A program made the position numbers and the translations under genes. From assembly GCA_029260755.1 (NCBI GenBank), contig JAJDCQ010000172.1, positions 1-37,360 on the forward strand: 37,360 nt of DNA, written 5' to 3'. The notes under the pieces are model-generated. The model searched no databases, was not told the origin of the DNA, and saw only the letters and a list, made by a program, of their open reading frames with translations. The DNA comes from Planctomycetota bacterium (lineage in GTDB: Bacteria; Planctomycetota; J058; JAJDCQ01). This document shows positions 1 to 6,847 of the stretch, piece by piece. Each line of letters begins with the position of its first letter. The first letter of the stretch is position 1.

Positions 1-591
1 GGCGCCGGCGGCGGCCGACCTATCCGCGCCCGGATCGCGCGCCGCCGCCGTCGCCAGCGCCCGGGACACCGTCGCGCGCCCGAGCCGGGGCACCAGGACG
101 CGGCCGATCGTGCGCACCCCGCGGGCGCTCTCGGCGAGCTCGAGGACGAGGGCCGCCAGGATCCGGACGTCCTCCTCCTCGTCCTCCGCGGAGCGCCCCG
201 CGGACGCCCGCCGGCCGTGAACCCGGGCGAGGGCGAGGAGGCGCGGAAGGGCCGCGGCCATCGCCACCGTCCGACGCGGCGTCGGCGGAACGCCGCCCCG
301 GAGCGAGGCCGCCGCCGGATGCCAGAGGATCTCGCCGAGGGCGCCGATCGCGGCCGCGCCGACCGCGTCGGGCGCCGCCTCGTCGCGGGCGAGGTCGACC
401 AGCCCGGCCCCGACCGCCCGCAGCGCCGTCGACGCGCCGGCCAGCCCGCGCGCCCGGACGAGCCGCGCCACCTCGAGGATGGCCGCACATCGCGTCGCCG
501 CGGTCTCGGCGTCGTCGGCGGCCCGGGCGAGACGCGCCTCGATCGTCTCGAGCGCGCGAGCTCGGGCCGTCTCGCCTCGGTCGGTGCTCAC
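1..591 (-). CDS. hypothetical helical-repeat protein, 5' part only (runs off window)
   Basis: An open frame of 197 codons without a stop runs from a GTG at 591 to the left edge, so only the N-terminal part is present. The translation begins MSTDRGETARARALETIEAR. It is rich in Ala, Leu, Arg and Glu and seems built of consecutive amphipathic helices, for example an ILEVARLVRARG stretch and an AAIGALGEILWH stretch. An acidic EDEEEDV patch interrupts them. This resembles HEAT/ARM-type solenoids in general character, but I recognise no family and see no catalytic motif. The start is supported by AGGA about nine bases upstream. The gene is divergent from the ceramidase-like gene, with a 124-base gap. 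No signal peptide is visible, so a cytoplasmic location is inferred. Function unknown. Confidence 0.6.
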   Translation of the reverse strand, partial: MSTDRGETARARALETIEARLARAADDAETAATRCAAILEVARLVRARGLAGASTALRAVGAGLVDLARDEAAPDAVGAAAIGALGEILWHPAAASLRGGVPPTPRRTVAMAAALPRLLALARVHGRRASAGRSAEDEEEDVRILAALVLELAESARGVRTIGRVLVPRLGRATVSRALATAAARDPGADRSAAAGA

Positions 592-697
592 TCTGTGATC
601 CTGCGAGGGCGGCCCGCGACGCCCCGCCGAATCCGGGGTGGTGGCGAGCCGACGATCGCAGAAGTTACCCTAGGGGCTCGCTTTCGGATAGCTCGTG

Positions 698-703
698 AAG
701 GAG
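698..703 (+). promoter_or_regulatory. ribosome binding site AAGGAG deciding the start at 716
   Basis: AAGGAG lies 12 bases before the ATG at 716. The in-frame GTG at 695 overlaps this site and has no comparable site of its own, so the shorter protein with a hydrophobic N-terminus is preferred. Confidence 0.55.
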
Positions 704-715
704 CGTGCACTCCCC

Positions 716-2140
716 ATGTCTTCGAGATCGGTCCTCCTCGCCGGCGCCCTCGGCGGCGTCGCGCTCGTCGGGCTCGGTTGCGTCAGCCCGATTCCGCGGT
801 CCCTCCCGCTGGAGCTGCCCTCGAGCCAGGCCCACGTCCCCACCGGACGGCCCGGCCCGGCCCTCCGGGTCGGGGCTGCCCGCGCCGCGATCACGCCTCC
901 CGGGAGCGTCTACCTGGCCGGCTTCGCCACCCGCCGTTCGAGCACGGGCGTGCGGGACGACATCTGGTGCCGGGCGATGGTGCTCGAGCGCGGCGAGCTC
1001 CGGATCGCGATCGTCGCCCTCGACCTCATCGGCCTCCAGGGCGAGGACGTCGACCTGATCCGCGCCGCCTGCGAGGGCCGCGGCGTCCCCGCCTCGCGGA
1101 TCGTGGTCAGCGCGACCCACGACCACCACGCGCCGGACACCCTCGGGCTCTGGGGCGCGCCCCCGTTCACGAGCGGACGCGACCCGCGCTACGTCGCTTG
1201 GCTCGGCGAGGTCGTCGCCGCGACGGTCGCCCGGGCGGTCGACAACCTCACCCGCGCGGAGATCGCCTCGTTCGCGGCGCCGATCGACCCGGCCGGGATC
1301 GTGAAGAACATCCGCCGGCCGGGCGAGCTCGACCGCTCCGTCACCGTCCTCCACGCCCGCGATCCGCGCACCAAGGACACGATCGCGACCCTCGTCGAGT
1401 TCGGCTGCCATCCCGAGGCGCTCCACCGGCGCGGGACGGTCATCTCGAGCGACTACCCGGGTCATCTGCGCGACGAGGTCGAGTCCCGCCTCGGCGGCGT
1501 CGCCCTCTTCTGCGCCGGAGCGCTCGGGGGGATGGCGACGCCCGACACCGCCAAGGCCGCCGAGAACGACCCCGCCGTCGCCGACGCCGAGTGCGCGCGG
1601 ATCGGGACCACCCTCGGACAGTTCGCCTCGACGCTCGTCCGGGCCGGGCAGCCGAACGACCGTCGCCTCGACTACGAGCTGAGGCCGCTCCTCGCCCACT
1701 TCCGCGAGCGGATCGCGGTCCCGATCGAGAACGGGCGCTTCCGGTTCGCCCGCGTGATCGGCGTCATCGAGCGTCCGCTCTACGAGGGCGACACCGTCCT
1801 GAGCGACGTCGACCTGTTCCGGATCGGCGACGCCGTCTTCCTCACCGCGCCGGGCGAGGTCGTCCCGGGCCTCGGCCGGGCGATCAAGCGCCGCGCGATC
1901 CGGAGCGGGCTCGGACGGATCGCGTTCCTCGTCGGGCTCGGCAACGACGAGCTCGGCTACATCCTCGCCCGCGACGACTGGGACGATCCGGTCTTCGGCT
2001 ACGAGCGCTCGATGAGCCCGGGCCCGCAGGCCGGCCCGCTCCTCGAGGAGACGCTCGCCCGGCTCGGCCGCGAGGCGATCCGCGCCGAGCACGCGGCCAA
2101 GATCAGCGCGATGGCCAAAAGAGACGGGGCCGCGCGCTGA
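716..2140 (+). CDS. neutral/alkaline non-lysosomal ceramidase-like exported protein
   Basis: A 474-residue protein with a hydrophobic N-terminus (residues 5-21) ending in GLGC, which could be a loose lipoprotein box. It is therefore probably exported and perhaps lipid-anchored. The mature part opens with LRVGAARAAITPPGSVYLAG and continues with a THDHHAPD motif (His135, His137, His138), a pattern typical of the N-terminal domain of neutral/alkaline ceramidases (Ceramidase_alk), where such histidines bind zinc. Later stretches such as FGCHPEAL and SSDYPGHLRDEVE also fit that family. The protein is shorter than full-length ceramidases (about 650-700 residues) and seems to lack their C-terminal Ig-like domain. 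Many bacterial homologues of this length have unknown substrates, so ceramide hydrolysis is not assured. It is a monocistronic gene with a hairpin at its stop codon. Confidence 0.8.
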   Translation: MSSRSVLLAGALGGVALVGLGCVSPIPRSLPLELPSSQAHVPTGRPGPALRVGAARAAITPPGSVYLAGFATRRSSTGVRDDIWCRAMVLERGELRIAIVALDLIGLQGEDVDLIRAACEGRGVPASRIVVSATHDHHAPDTLGLWGAPPFTSGRDPRYVAWLGEVVAATVARAVDNLTRAEIASFAAPIDPAGIVKNIRRPGELDRSVTVLHARDPRTKDTIATLVEFGCHPEALHRRGTVISSDYPGHLRDEVESRLGGVALFCAGALGGMATPDTAKAAENDPAVADAECARIGTTLGQFASTLVRAGQPNDRRLDYELRPLLAHFRERIAVPIENGRFRFARVIGVIERPLYEGDTVLSDVDLFRIGDAVFLTAPGEVVPGLGRAIKRRAIRSGLGRIAFLVGLGNDELGYILARDDWDDPVFGYERSMSPGPQAGPLLEETLARLGREAIRAEHAAKISAMAKRDGAAR

Positions 2141-2153
2141 CGCGCCCGGCCCC
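2126..2153 (+). terminator. hairpin overlapping the stop codon of the ceramidase-like gene
   Basis: A GC-rich stem starts with GGGGCCG, pairs with CGGCCCC, and continues inward with CGCG/CGCG around the TGA. There is no T-run after it on either strand. It could act as a weak or bidirectional terminator between this gene and the convergent tRNA gene. Confidence 0.4.
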
Positions 2154-2198
2154 GAATCGAAGCTGCATTCTCAAAGAACGCAACCAAGTCGAAGGTCA

Positions 2199-2281
2199 TG
2201 CCGAGGGGGGGATTCGAACCCCCACGAGCTGAGCCCACTGGTACCTGAAACCAGCCTGTCTGCCAATTCCAGCACCTCGGC
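2199..2281 (-). tRNA. tRNA-Leu (anticodon CAG)
   Basis: On the minus strand an acceptor stem GCCGAGG pairs with CCTCGGC, followed by discriminator A. The D-arm region contains the TGGCAGA sequence typical of leucine tRNAs. The anticodon arm is CTGGT-TTCAGGT-ACCAG, giving anticodon CAG, which reads CTG. A long variable arm marks a class II tRNA, and the T arm contains GGTTCGAATCC. The 3' CCA is not encoded. It lies downstream of the ExbD gene ending at 2530, in the same orientation. Confidence 0.96.
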
Positions 2282-2398
2282 GAACGACAGCGGAAATTCT
2301 AGGGTCGGTGGGCTTCGGCGTCAATCTCCGGAGCCCCGGAACCGGATGCGCACGGCCAGGGAACGCGATCGGCAATGGACCGGCGAGCGGGCAACTCG

Positions 2399-2492
2399 CA
2401 ATCCGCTTCATCCGCGCAATCCGCGGTTCCCACTCGGCGGGACGGACGCGCGAGAGAGTGGAACCGCGGATTGCGCGGATTGACGCGGATTG
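2399..2492 (-). repeat. long imperfect inverted repeat (two 37-base arms)
   Basis: The arms at 2399-2435 and 2456-2492 are near-perfect reverse complements, with one substitution and two single-base indels, around a 20-base centre. Each arm contains the core GCGCAATCCGCGGTTCC and its flanking CAATCCGC. It could form a very stable hairpin 3' of the ExbD block and upstream of the tRNA. It may act as a terminator for the ExbD operon, or be a copy of a dispersed palindromic repeat. Strand is nominal. Confidence 0.75.
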
Positions 2493-2529
2493 GTCCGGTC
2501 GGCGCCGAGTCGCTGCCGCAGAGAGCTTC

Positions 2530-3069
2530 CTAGAACGGGCGCTCCGGAGCCGCGAACGTCACGTCCTTGATCCGCGCCTTCACGCAGGCGTTCAGCGCCC
2601 CGACGACCGCGGCGTGCGGCACGAGCGGCCGGGCGTCGATGATCACGGGGAGGGCGTCGGGGTTGCCGCTCCGGTCCCGGATGTCGCGCATCTTCACGAG
2701 GTCGAGGTAGAGCATCTCCCAGTCCGGCGTCGCGCCCGACCGGGGGTAGACGTTCTTCTCGATCTTGAGGACGACCTCTCCGACGTCGCGGTCCTCGGTC
2801 TCGATCGTCGTGCCGGGCGCGCACCAGAGAAGCTTGACGCGGACCTCGCCGAGGTCGGTGACCGACGGCCCGGTCGACTGCCCCCGGTCCTTGGGCAGGA
2901 ACGCCTTGATCAGACCGTCCTGCTTCACGAACTCGAGGTTGCACATGAAGAAGATCAGCAGCAGGAACACGCAGTCGATCATCGGCGTCAGCTCGAGCTT
3001 TGCCTCCTCGACCGCCTTCGGCCTGGACGAGCGGGAGCGGGGACGACGGCGGAGCAGACGGGCGATCAT
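2530..3069 (-). CDS. ExbD/TolR-family biopolymer transport protein (B-type, second copy)
   Basis: A 179-residue single-pass inner-membrane protein of the ExbD/TolR family. These proteins couple proton flow through an ExbB/TolQ channel to periplasmic or outer-membrane work. A basic, Arg-rich N-terminus precedes the family signature LELTPMIDCVFLLLIFFM, in which Asp32 is the expected proton-carrying residue. The periplasmic part is longer than in classical ExbD. It is clearly paralogous to the protein at 3719-4231: both share KAVEEAKLELTPMIDCVFLL, a KAFLPK(D/N)RGQ motif and a C-terminal NACVKA(R/K)I(K/Q)DVTFAAPE. It is the last gene of the ExbB/ExbD block. AAGGAGG five bases before the ATG supports the start. 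It differs from its sister by an Arg/Ser-rich instead of a Lys-rich N-terminus. Confidence 0.9.
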   Translation of the reverse strand: MIARLLRRRPRSRSSRPKAVEEAKLELTPMIDCVFLLLIFFMCNLEFVKQDGLIKAFLPKDRGQSTGPSVTDLGEVRVKLLWCAPGTTIETEDRDVGEVVLKIEKNVYPRSGATPDWEMLYLDLVKMRDIRDRSGNPDALPVIIDARPLVPHAAVVGALNACVKARIKDVTFAAPERPF

Positions 3070-3150
3070 GAGGACCTCCTTCGGGTGCGTTGGGGACGCT
3101 TCATCGAACCCGCCGATGCCCGACCGAGTTCCCGCGCGGCTCGATCTCGA

Positions 3151-3600
3151 TCACTCGCGCGTCGCCATCACCCGCATCCGGTAGACGCCGTTCTCGCTGC
3201 ACGCGCCGAGGATCGCCTGCACGTTCTCGAACTCGGTGTCCGCGTGCGCCCGGATCGTCACGTGGAGCTTCGACGGCGCGTGCGTCGCGTCGGCGCTCGC
3301 CTCGTGCCCGGCTGCGTCGGACTCGACGGCGAGCCAGTCGGTGAGCTGCTCGCGGCTGTGACTCCGTCCGCCGATCCGGATCGTCCCGTCCTCGCGCACG
3401 TTCACGAGGACGTGGTCGCCGTGCTCGTGGCCGATCGGCTCGGCCTCGTCGGCCCGCGGCAGGGTGATCTCCTCGAGCTGCAGCGTCGAGAGCTCGCTCA
3501 CGACGAGAAAGAAGATGATCAACAGGAACACGATGTCGATCATCGGCGTCATGTTCAGATCGGTCCGGGCCTCTTCGGCGGGGCGTCGGGTCAGCTTCAT
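3151..3600 (-). CDS. ExbD/TolR-family biopolymer transport protein (A-type, second copy)
   Basis: A 149-residue ExbD-type protein with a short cytoplasmic tail, one membrane segment in the signature LNMTPMIDIVFLLIIFFLVV (conserved Asp22), and a periplasmic domain ending with an ENVQAILGACSENGVYRMRV stretch. The paralogue at 4329-4793 ends with the equivalent ENVQNVFDACSQNGIYKTRV stretch. It carries a His-rich insert near residues 57-66 and another around residues 105-117 that its sister lacks. The ATG at 3600 is preferred over the GTG two codons upstream because AAGGAG lies nine bases before the ATG but only three before the GTG. It sits between the two B-type ExbD genes and should supply the second A/B subunit pair. 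Confidence 0.9.
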   Translation of the reverse strand: MKLTRRPAEEARTDLNMTPMIDIVFLLIIFFLVVSELSTLQLEEITLPRADEAEPIGHEHGDHVLVNVREDGTIRIGGRSHSREQLTDWLAVESDAAGHEASADATHAPSKLHVTIRAHADTEFENVQAILGACSENGVYRMRVMATRE

Positions 3601-3609
3601 GGTCACGGT

Positions 3610-3615
3610 CTCCTT
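3610..3615 (-). promoter_or_regulatory. ribosome binding site AAGGAG deciding the start at 3600
   Basis: On the minus strand AAGGAG is nine bases from the ATG at 3600, a normal distance. It is only three from the in-frame GTG at 3606. Confidence 0.6.
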
Positions 3616-3663
3616 CCGCGTCGATGAACCCGCCGCGACCGACCAGGGTTCCGTACACGACGA

Positions 3664-3686
3664 AGGCCACCGCGCCGCGGTGGCCT
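3664..3686 (-). terminator. intercistronic hairpin between ExbD genes
   Basis: A perfect 10-base stem (AGGCCACCGC with its complement) closes a three-base loop in the gap between the ExbD genes at 3719-4231 and 3151-3600. There is no T-run, so it may be an attenuating terminator or an mRNA-stability element. Confidence 0.5.
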
Positions 3687-3718
3687 CCTCGATCGATCCG
3701 TCCGTCCGGGTCGGAGAG

Positions 3719-4231
3719 CTAGTTGTACGGCTTCTCCGGCGCGGCGAACGTCACGTCCTGGATCTTCGCCTTGACGCACGCGTTCAGGCAGAAGACGACG
3801 TGCTGGAACGGCACCTGCTTGCGCCCGTCGATGATGCAGGGGAGGCCCTTCTCACCGCCGCCCTTGTAGTTCTCGCGGAAGCCGATGAGGTCCTGGTAGA
3901 GGAGCTCGTAGTCGGGCATGCCGTTGACGTCGGGGTAGACCTTGGTGCCGACCTTGAGGATCACGACGCCGTTGTCCTTGTCCTCGGTCGGACGAAGGCT
4001 GTTCGGGTCGTACCAGAGCAGCTTGATGCGGACCTCGTTGAGGTCGATCTCCGGCGTGCCGGTTCCCTGGCCGCGGTTCTTCGGCAGGAAGGCCTTGATG
4101 ATGCCGTCGGTCTTCTTGAACTCCATGGAGCACATGAAGAAGATCAGCAGGAGGAAGACGCAGTCGATCATCGGCGTGAGCTCGAGCTTCGCCTCCTCGA
4201 CCGCCTTCATCTTCTTCTTCTTACGAGCCAC
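3719..4231 (-). CDS. ExbD/TolR-family biopolymer transport protein (B-type, first copy)
   Basis: A 170-residue ExbD-type protein. A Lys-rich N-terminus (MARKKKKMK) precedes the membrane signature LELTPMIDCVFLLLIFFM, with conserved Asp23 as predicted proton site and a cysteine next to it. The periplasmic domain ends NACVKAKIQDVTFAAPEKPYN. Start codon GTG, with GGAGG five bases upstream. The gene follows the A-type ExbD at 4329-4793, so the order ExbB, ExbD-A, ExbD-B mirrors operons with two different ExbD subunits. The periplasmic domain probably contacts a TonB-like or TPR partner, but no TonB gene is visible here. Confidence 0.92.
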   Translation of the reverse strand: MARKKKKMKAVEEAKLELTPMIDCVFLLLIFFMCSMEFKKTDGIIKAFLPKNRGQGTGTPEIDLNEVRIKLLWYDPNSLRPTEDKDNGVVILKVGTKVYPDVNGMPDYELLYQDLIGFRENYKGGGEKGLPCIIDGRKQVPFQHVVFCLNACVKAKIQDVTFAAPEKPYN

Positions 4232-4328
4232 GGCTACCTCCGTCCATCATCGTCCCCCGCAGGGGAATGGTCCTTCTCCGGCCGTCCCGATGCACATCAC
4301 CGGGCGGCGATTCGACTCCGGGTCGGCG

Positions 4329-4793
4329 CTACTCGTCCTTCGTCGCCATCACGCGGGTCTTGTAGATACCGTTCTGGCTGCACGCGTCGAAGACGTTCTG
4401 CACGTTCTCGAACTTCGTGTCCTTGTGCGCCCGGATCGTCAGGTAGAGCTTCGACGGCGGGACGGCCGGGTTGCTCGGGTTCGCCGGCTCGCGCTCCTCG
4501 GCGTCGGCCTCGACCTTGAGGTAGTCGGCGAGCTGTTCCTTCTTGTAGCTGTTCCCCTGGATCCGGATCGTCCCGTCCTCGCGGACGTTGCAGATGATGT
4601 GACGCGCGTCGAGCTTCTCGCTCTTGAGCACCTCGGACTCATCCGCCAGGGGGAGCTCGATCTCCTCGAGGTTGAGGGTCGAGAGCTCGGAGACGACCAT
4701 GAAGAAGATGATCAGCAGGAACACGACGTCGATCATCGGCGTCATGTTGAGCTCGACCTCGTTCTCCGAGTCCTCGGACTTGCGCAGCTTCAC
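4329..4793 (-). CDS. ExbD/TolR-family biopolymer transport protein (A-type, first copy)
   Basis: A 154-residue ExbD-type protein with an acidic N-terminal tail, the membrane signature NMTPMIDVVFLLIIFFMVV (conserved Asp22), and a periplasmic domain of about 110 residues. The domain includes SELSTLNLEEIELPLADESE, which matches the ExbD family pattern of small residues and acidic turns after the helix. Start codon GTG, with AGGAG seven bases upstream. It is the first ExbD after the channel gene at 4913-5638, separated from it by a gap with a strong hairpin. It would be a structural partner of that channel. Confidence 0.92.
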   Translation of the reverse strand: MKLRKSEDSENEVELNMTPMIDVVFLLIIFFMVVSELSTLNLEEIELPLADESEVLKSEKLDARHIICNVREDGTIRIQGNSYKKEQLADYLKVEADAEEREPANPSNPAVPPSKLYLTIRAHKDTKFENVQNVFDACSQNGIYKTRVMATKDE

Positions 4794-4864
4794 GTCTTGT
4801 CTCCTGGCCCTCTGCGTCGACGGCCAATCTCGAGCCTATCACCCCGACCACCGGCCGGGGAGGG

Positions 4865-4894
4865 GCGAGGGTCGCCCGAGCGGACGACCCTCGC
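4865..4894 (-). terminator. strong intercistronic hairpin after the ExbB gene
   Basis: A perfect 10-base stem (GCGAGGGTCG and its complement) with a 10-base loop lies about 20 bases after the channel gene's stop codon and 72 bases before the first ExbD start. Without a U-run it is more likely a partial terminator or a barrier to 3' exonucleases, either of which would make more channel than ExbD mRNA. Confidence 0.5.
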
Positions 4895-4912
4895 GAACCC
4901 GCTTGGAGGGAT

Positions 4913-5638
4913 CTAGCCCTCGTCGCGGAACTTCTCCATCAGCTCCTCGGTGATCGCGCCGATCTCCATGATCACGCGAGCAACGCGGTTCCGGAAGAAG
5001 AAGTAGAAGATCGTCAGTGGGATGCAGACGACCAGTCCGAGCACGGTCGTCACGAGCGCCTGCTGGATACCACCGGCGAGCTCCTTCGGCTCCGGAGCGA
5101 CGGGCGAGTTCGCGATCGTGTTGAACGCGCTGACCATACCCGAGACCGTGCCGAGCAGACCGCAGAGCGGGGCAATGTTGGCGATCAGGTTGATGTAGCT
5201 GATCTTCTGCTGGAGCTTGGTCGCCTCCATCTCGCCGACCTCGGCCATGGCCTTCTCGATGTTCTCGTAGCCGGTGCCGATCTTCGGCAAGCCGGCCGCG
5301 AGGACATTCGTGAAGAAGCACGGCTGGGTCTCACACAGCGTCATGACCTCCTCGTACTCCTCCTCCTCGAACAGCCGCTCGATGTGAGCGAGGAGGTCGG
5401 GCGGCACGAGGGCGTCCCGTCGGATCGTGATGAAGTGCTCGATCACGAGTCCGATCCCGACGATGTTCATCACAATGATGAAGTAACCGATCGGGCCACC
5501 GTACTTGATCATCTGAAGCATGGACGTCTTGGGCGCCGCGGTCGACGCGCCGTCCTGTGCCCACGCCGTATCGGCGAACGCCACACTCATCGCGACCATG
5601 ACGAGCATGACGATGAGGGCCGGAAGAATGCGCTTCAT
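4913..5638 (-). CDS. MotA/TolQ/ExbB-family proton channel protein
   Basis: A 241-residue inner-membrane protein. An N-terminal signal-like segment (residues 1-27, ending AWAQ) is followed by three membrane helices near residues 48-68, 147-173 and 190-215. The second helix holds the family motif IAPLCGLLGTVSGMVSAFNT (residues 155-174), and GGIQQALVTTVLGLVVCIPL (189-208) matches the third-helix signature of ExbB/TolQ proteins. In this family a pentamer surrounds an ExbD dimer and conducts protons to drive work across the envelope. The signal peptide in front of the core is common in extended ExbB proteins. The start at 5638 has AAGGAG nine bases upstream; longer in-frame extension upstream is not coding. 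It is followed by four ExbD genes, which makes it the channel of the block. Confidence 0.93.
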   Translation of the reverse strand: MKRILPALIVMLVMVAMSVAFADTAWAQDGASTAAPKTSMLQMIKYGGPIGYFIIVMNIVGIGLVIEHFITIRRDALVPPDLLAHIERLFEEEEYEEVMTLCETQPCFFTNVLAAGLPKIGTGYENIEKAMAEVGEMEATKLQQKISYINLIANIAPLCGLLGTVSGMVSAFNTIANSPVAPEPKELAGGIQQALVTTVLGLVVCIPLTIFYFFFRNRVARVIMEIGAITEELMEKFRDEG

Positions 5639-5752
5639 CCCCAAGGACTCCTTTTCCGCTCCCCTCGCGACCTTTCGGCCGCGGTGCCGCGGTTCTCTGT
5701 CGCGGCTGGTCAATCCAGTCGACGGGCGATCCCGCCGCTTCAATTGTTCCGT

Positions 5753-5772
5753 TCTCTCTTCCGAAAGAGAGA
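5753..5772 (-). terminator. intercistronic hairpin after the smaller TPR gene
   Basis: An eight-base perfect stem TCTCTCTT/AAGAGAGA closes a TCGG tetraloop immediately after the TAA of the TPR gene. There is no U-run. It may be a processing or attenuation signal separating TPR from channel expression. Confidence 0.45.
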
Positions 5773-5775
5773 GTG

Positions 5776-6834
5776 TTACTTCGATGCATACTCGCTGTCC
5801 GGGCAACGCGCCTTGAGCTCCTTGATGAGCTCCTCGGCCCGCTCCGGCTGCTTGAGTGACTTGTAGATCTGAGCCGCCTCGTAGAGCGCCTCGGCGTAGT
5901 AGTCGCCGGCGCCCGAGTAGAGGACGACCACCTCGAGATAGGCGAGCAGCGCCTTCTTCTGGTTCTCGACGCTGGGGCCGCCCTCGAGGTAGCTCTTCGC
6001 CAGGCCGACCAGGGCTGCCCCGACCACCTGCGACGCACCGCCGCCGGCGCTCGCGGCATCCTCCTTGAGGCGCTCGAAGTGCGTGATCGCGTCCTCGTAC
6101 CGCTTCTCGTTGATCAGCGCCGACCCGATGCCGAAGGCCGCCTGACTGATGAGGGCGGGGTCGCTCGCCTGATCGCTGATCTGCGTGAACATGATCCGGG
6201 CTTCGTTGTTCGCGCCGCGGGCGAGCATCGCCATGCCCTTGCCGAACTTGCCCTTCATCCGCCAGCGATCGCCGTAGGAGCCCTCCTCGAGCTTCGAGTA
6301 CTGCTCCTCGGCCTCGTCGGCCTGGCCGGCCTTCCGGAGCAGCTGCCCCAGGGCGTAGACCGCCGCCGGGTAGACGTAGTGCTCGGGGTAGTCGTTGATC
6401 ACCGTCTCGAGGTTCTCGATCGCCGCGTCCGCCGCGTCCGCGCTGAGCCCCTCGGCCGCCTCGCCCGCCTTGTAGAGCGCCCACGGCTTGACCCAGTCGG
6501 CTCCGCCCTTCTCGGCGGCCTTCCGGAAGTTGTCGACGGCTCGCTTGAGCTTGCCGGCCGCGAGGGCGCCCTGCGCCCGACCGTAGAGCTGCGGCGTGTC
6601 GCCGTGAATGATCTCGACGACGTTGGCCGAGTTGATCTCCTTGGAGGAGCCCTTGACCTTGTAGCGGATCTTGTCGTGACCCTCCTTGAGGATCTCGACG
6701 CCCTCGTGCGAGGTGCCGTCGGCGAGGACGATCCGGTCGTCGCCGGCCGCCCGCGCCTCGGTCGCCTCGATCGAGACCGCGGCGAGCGCGCCCGCCAGGG
6801 TGAGGAGGCCCACGGCTCTCTTCATGTGCGTCAT
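5776..6834 (-). CDS. exported tetratricopeptide-repeat protein
   Basis: A 352-residue protein with a signal peptide (residues 1-30, ending EARAAG). Residues 34-78 form a short beta-rich segment (RIVLADGTSHEGVEI, then NVVEII), like the small SH3-like modules found in front of TPRs in envelope proteins. From about residue 85 to the end, helical pairs such as AVYALGQLLRKAGQADEAEEQY and AFGIGSALINEKRYEDAITHFE are clear TPR motifs. TPRs mediate protein-protein contacts. With the ExbB/ExbD genes directly downstream, the protein may be the periplasmic partner of that machine. The start at 6834 has GGAGG eight bases upstream, and only 13 bases separate it from the preceding TPR gene, so the two are co-transcribed. 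Confidence 0.88.
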   Translation of the reverse strand: MTHMKRAVGLLTLAGALAAVSIEATEARAAGDDRIVLADGTSHEGVEILKEGHDKIRYKVKGSSKEINSANVVEIIHGDTPQLYGRAQGALAAGKLKRAVDNFRKAAEKGGADWVKPWALYKAGEAAEGLSADAADAAIENLETVINDYPEHYVYPAAVYALGQLLRKAGQADEAEEQYSKLEEGSYGDRWRMKGKFGKGMAMLARGANNEARIMFTQISDQASDPALISQAAFGIGSALINEKRYEDAITHFERLKEDAASAGGGASQVVGAALVGLAKSYLEGGPSVENQKKALLAYLEVVVLYSGAGDYYAEALYEAAQIYKSLKQPERAEELIKELKARCPDSEYASK

Positions 6835-6847
6835 CTCGTCCCCCTCC

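Noticed and set aside
217..2232. 671-codon plus-strand frame over the ceramidase-like gene
   Set aside because: It is out of frame with the ceramidase motifs, Arg/Pro-rich and runs into the tRNA gene.
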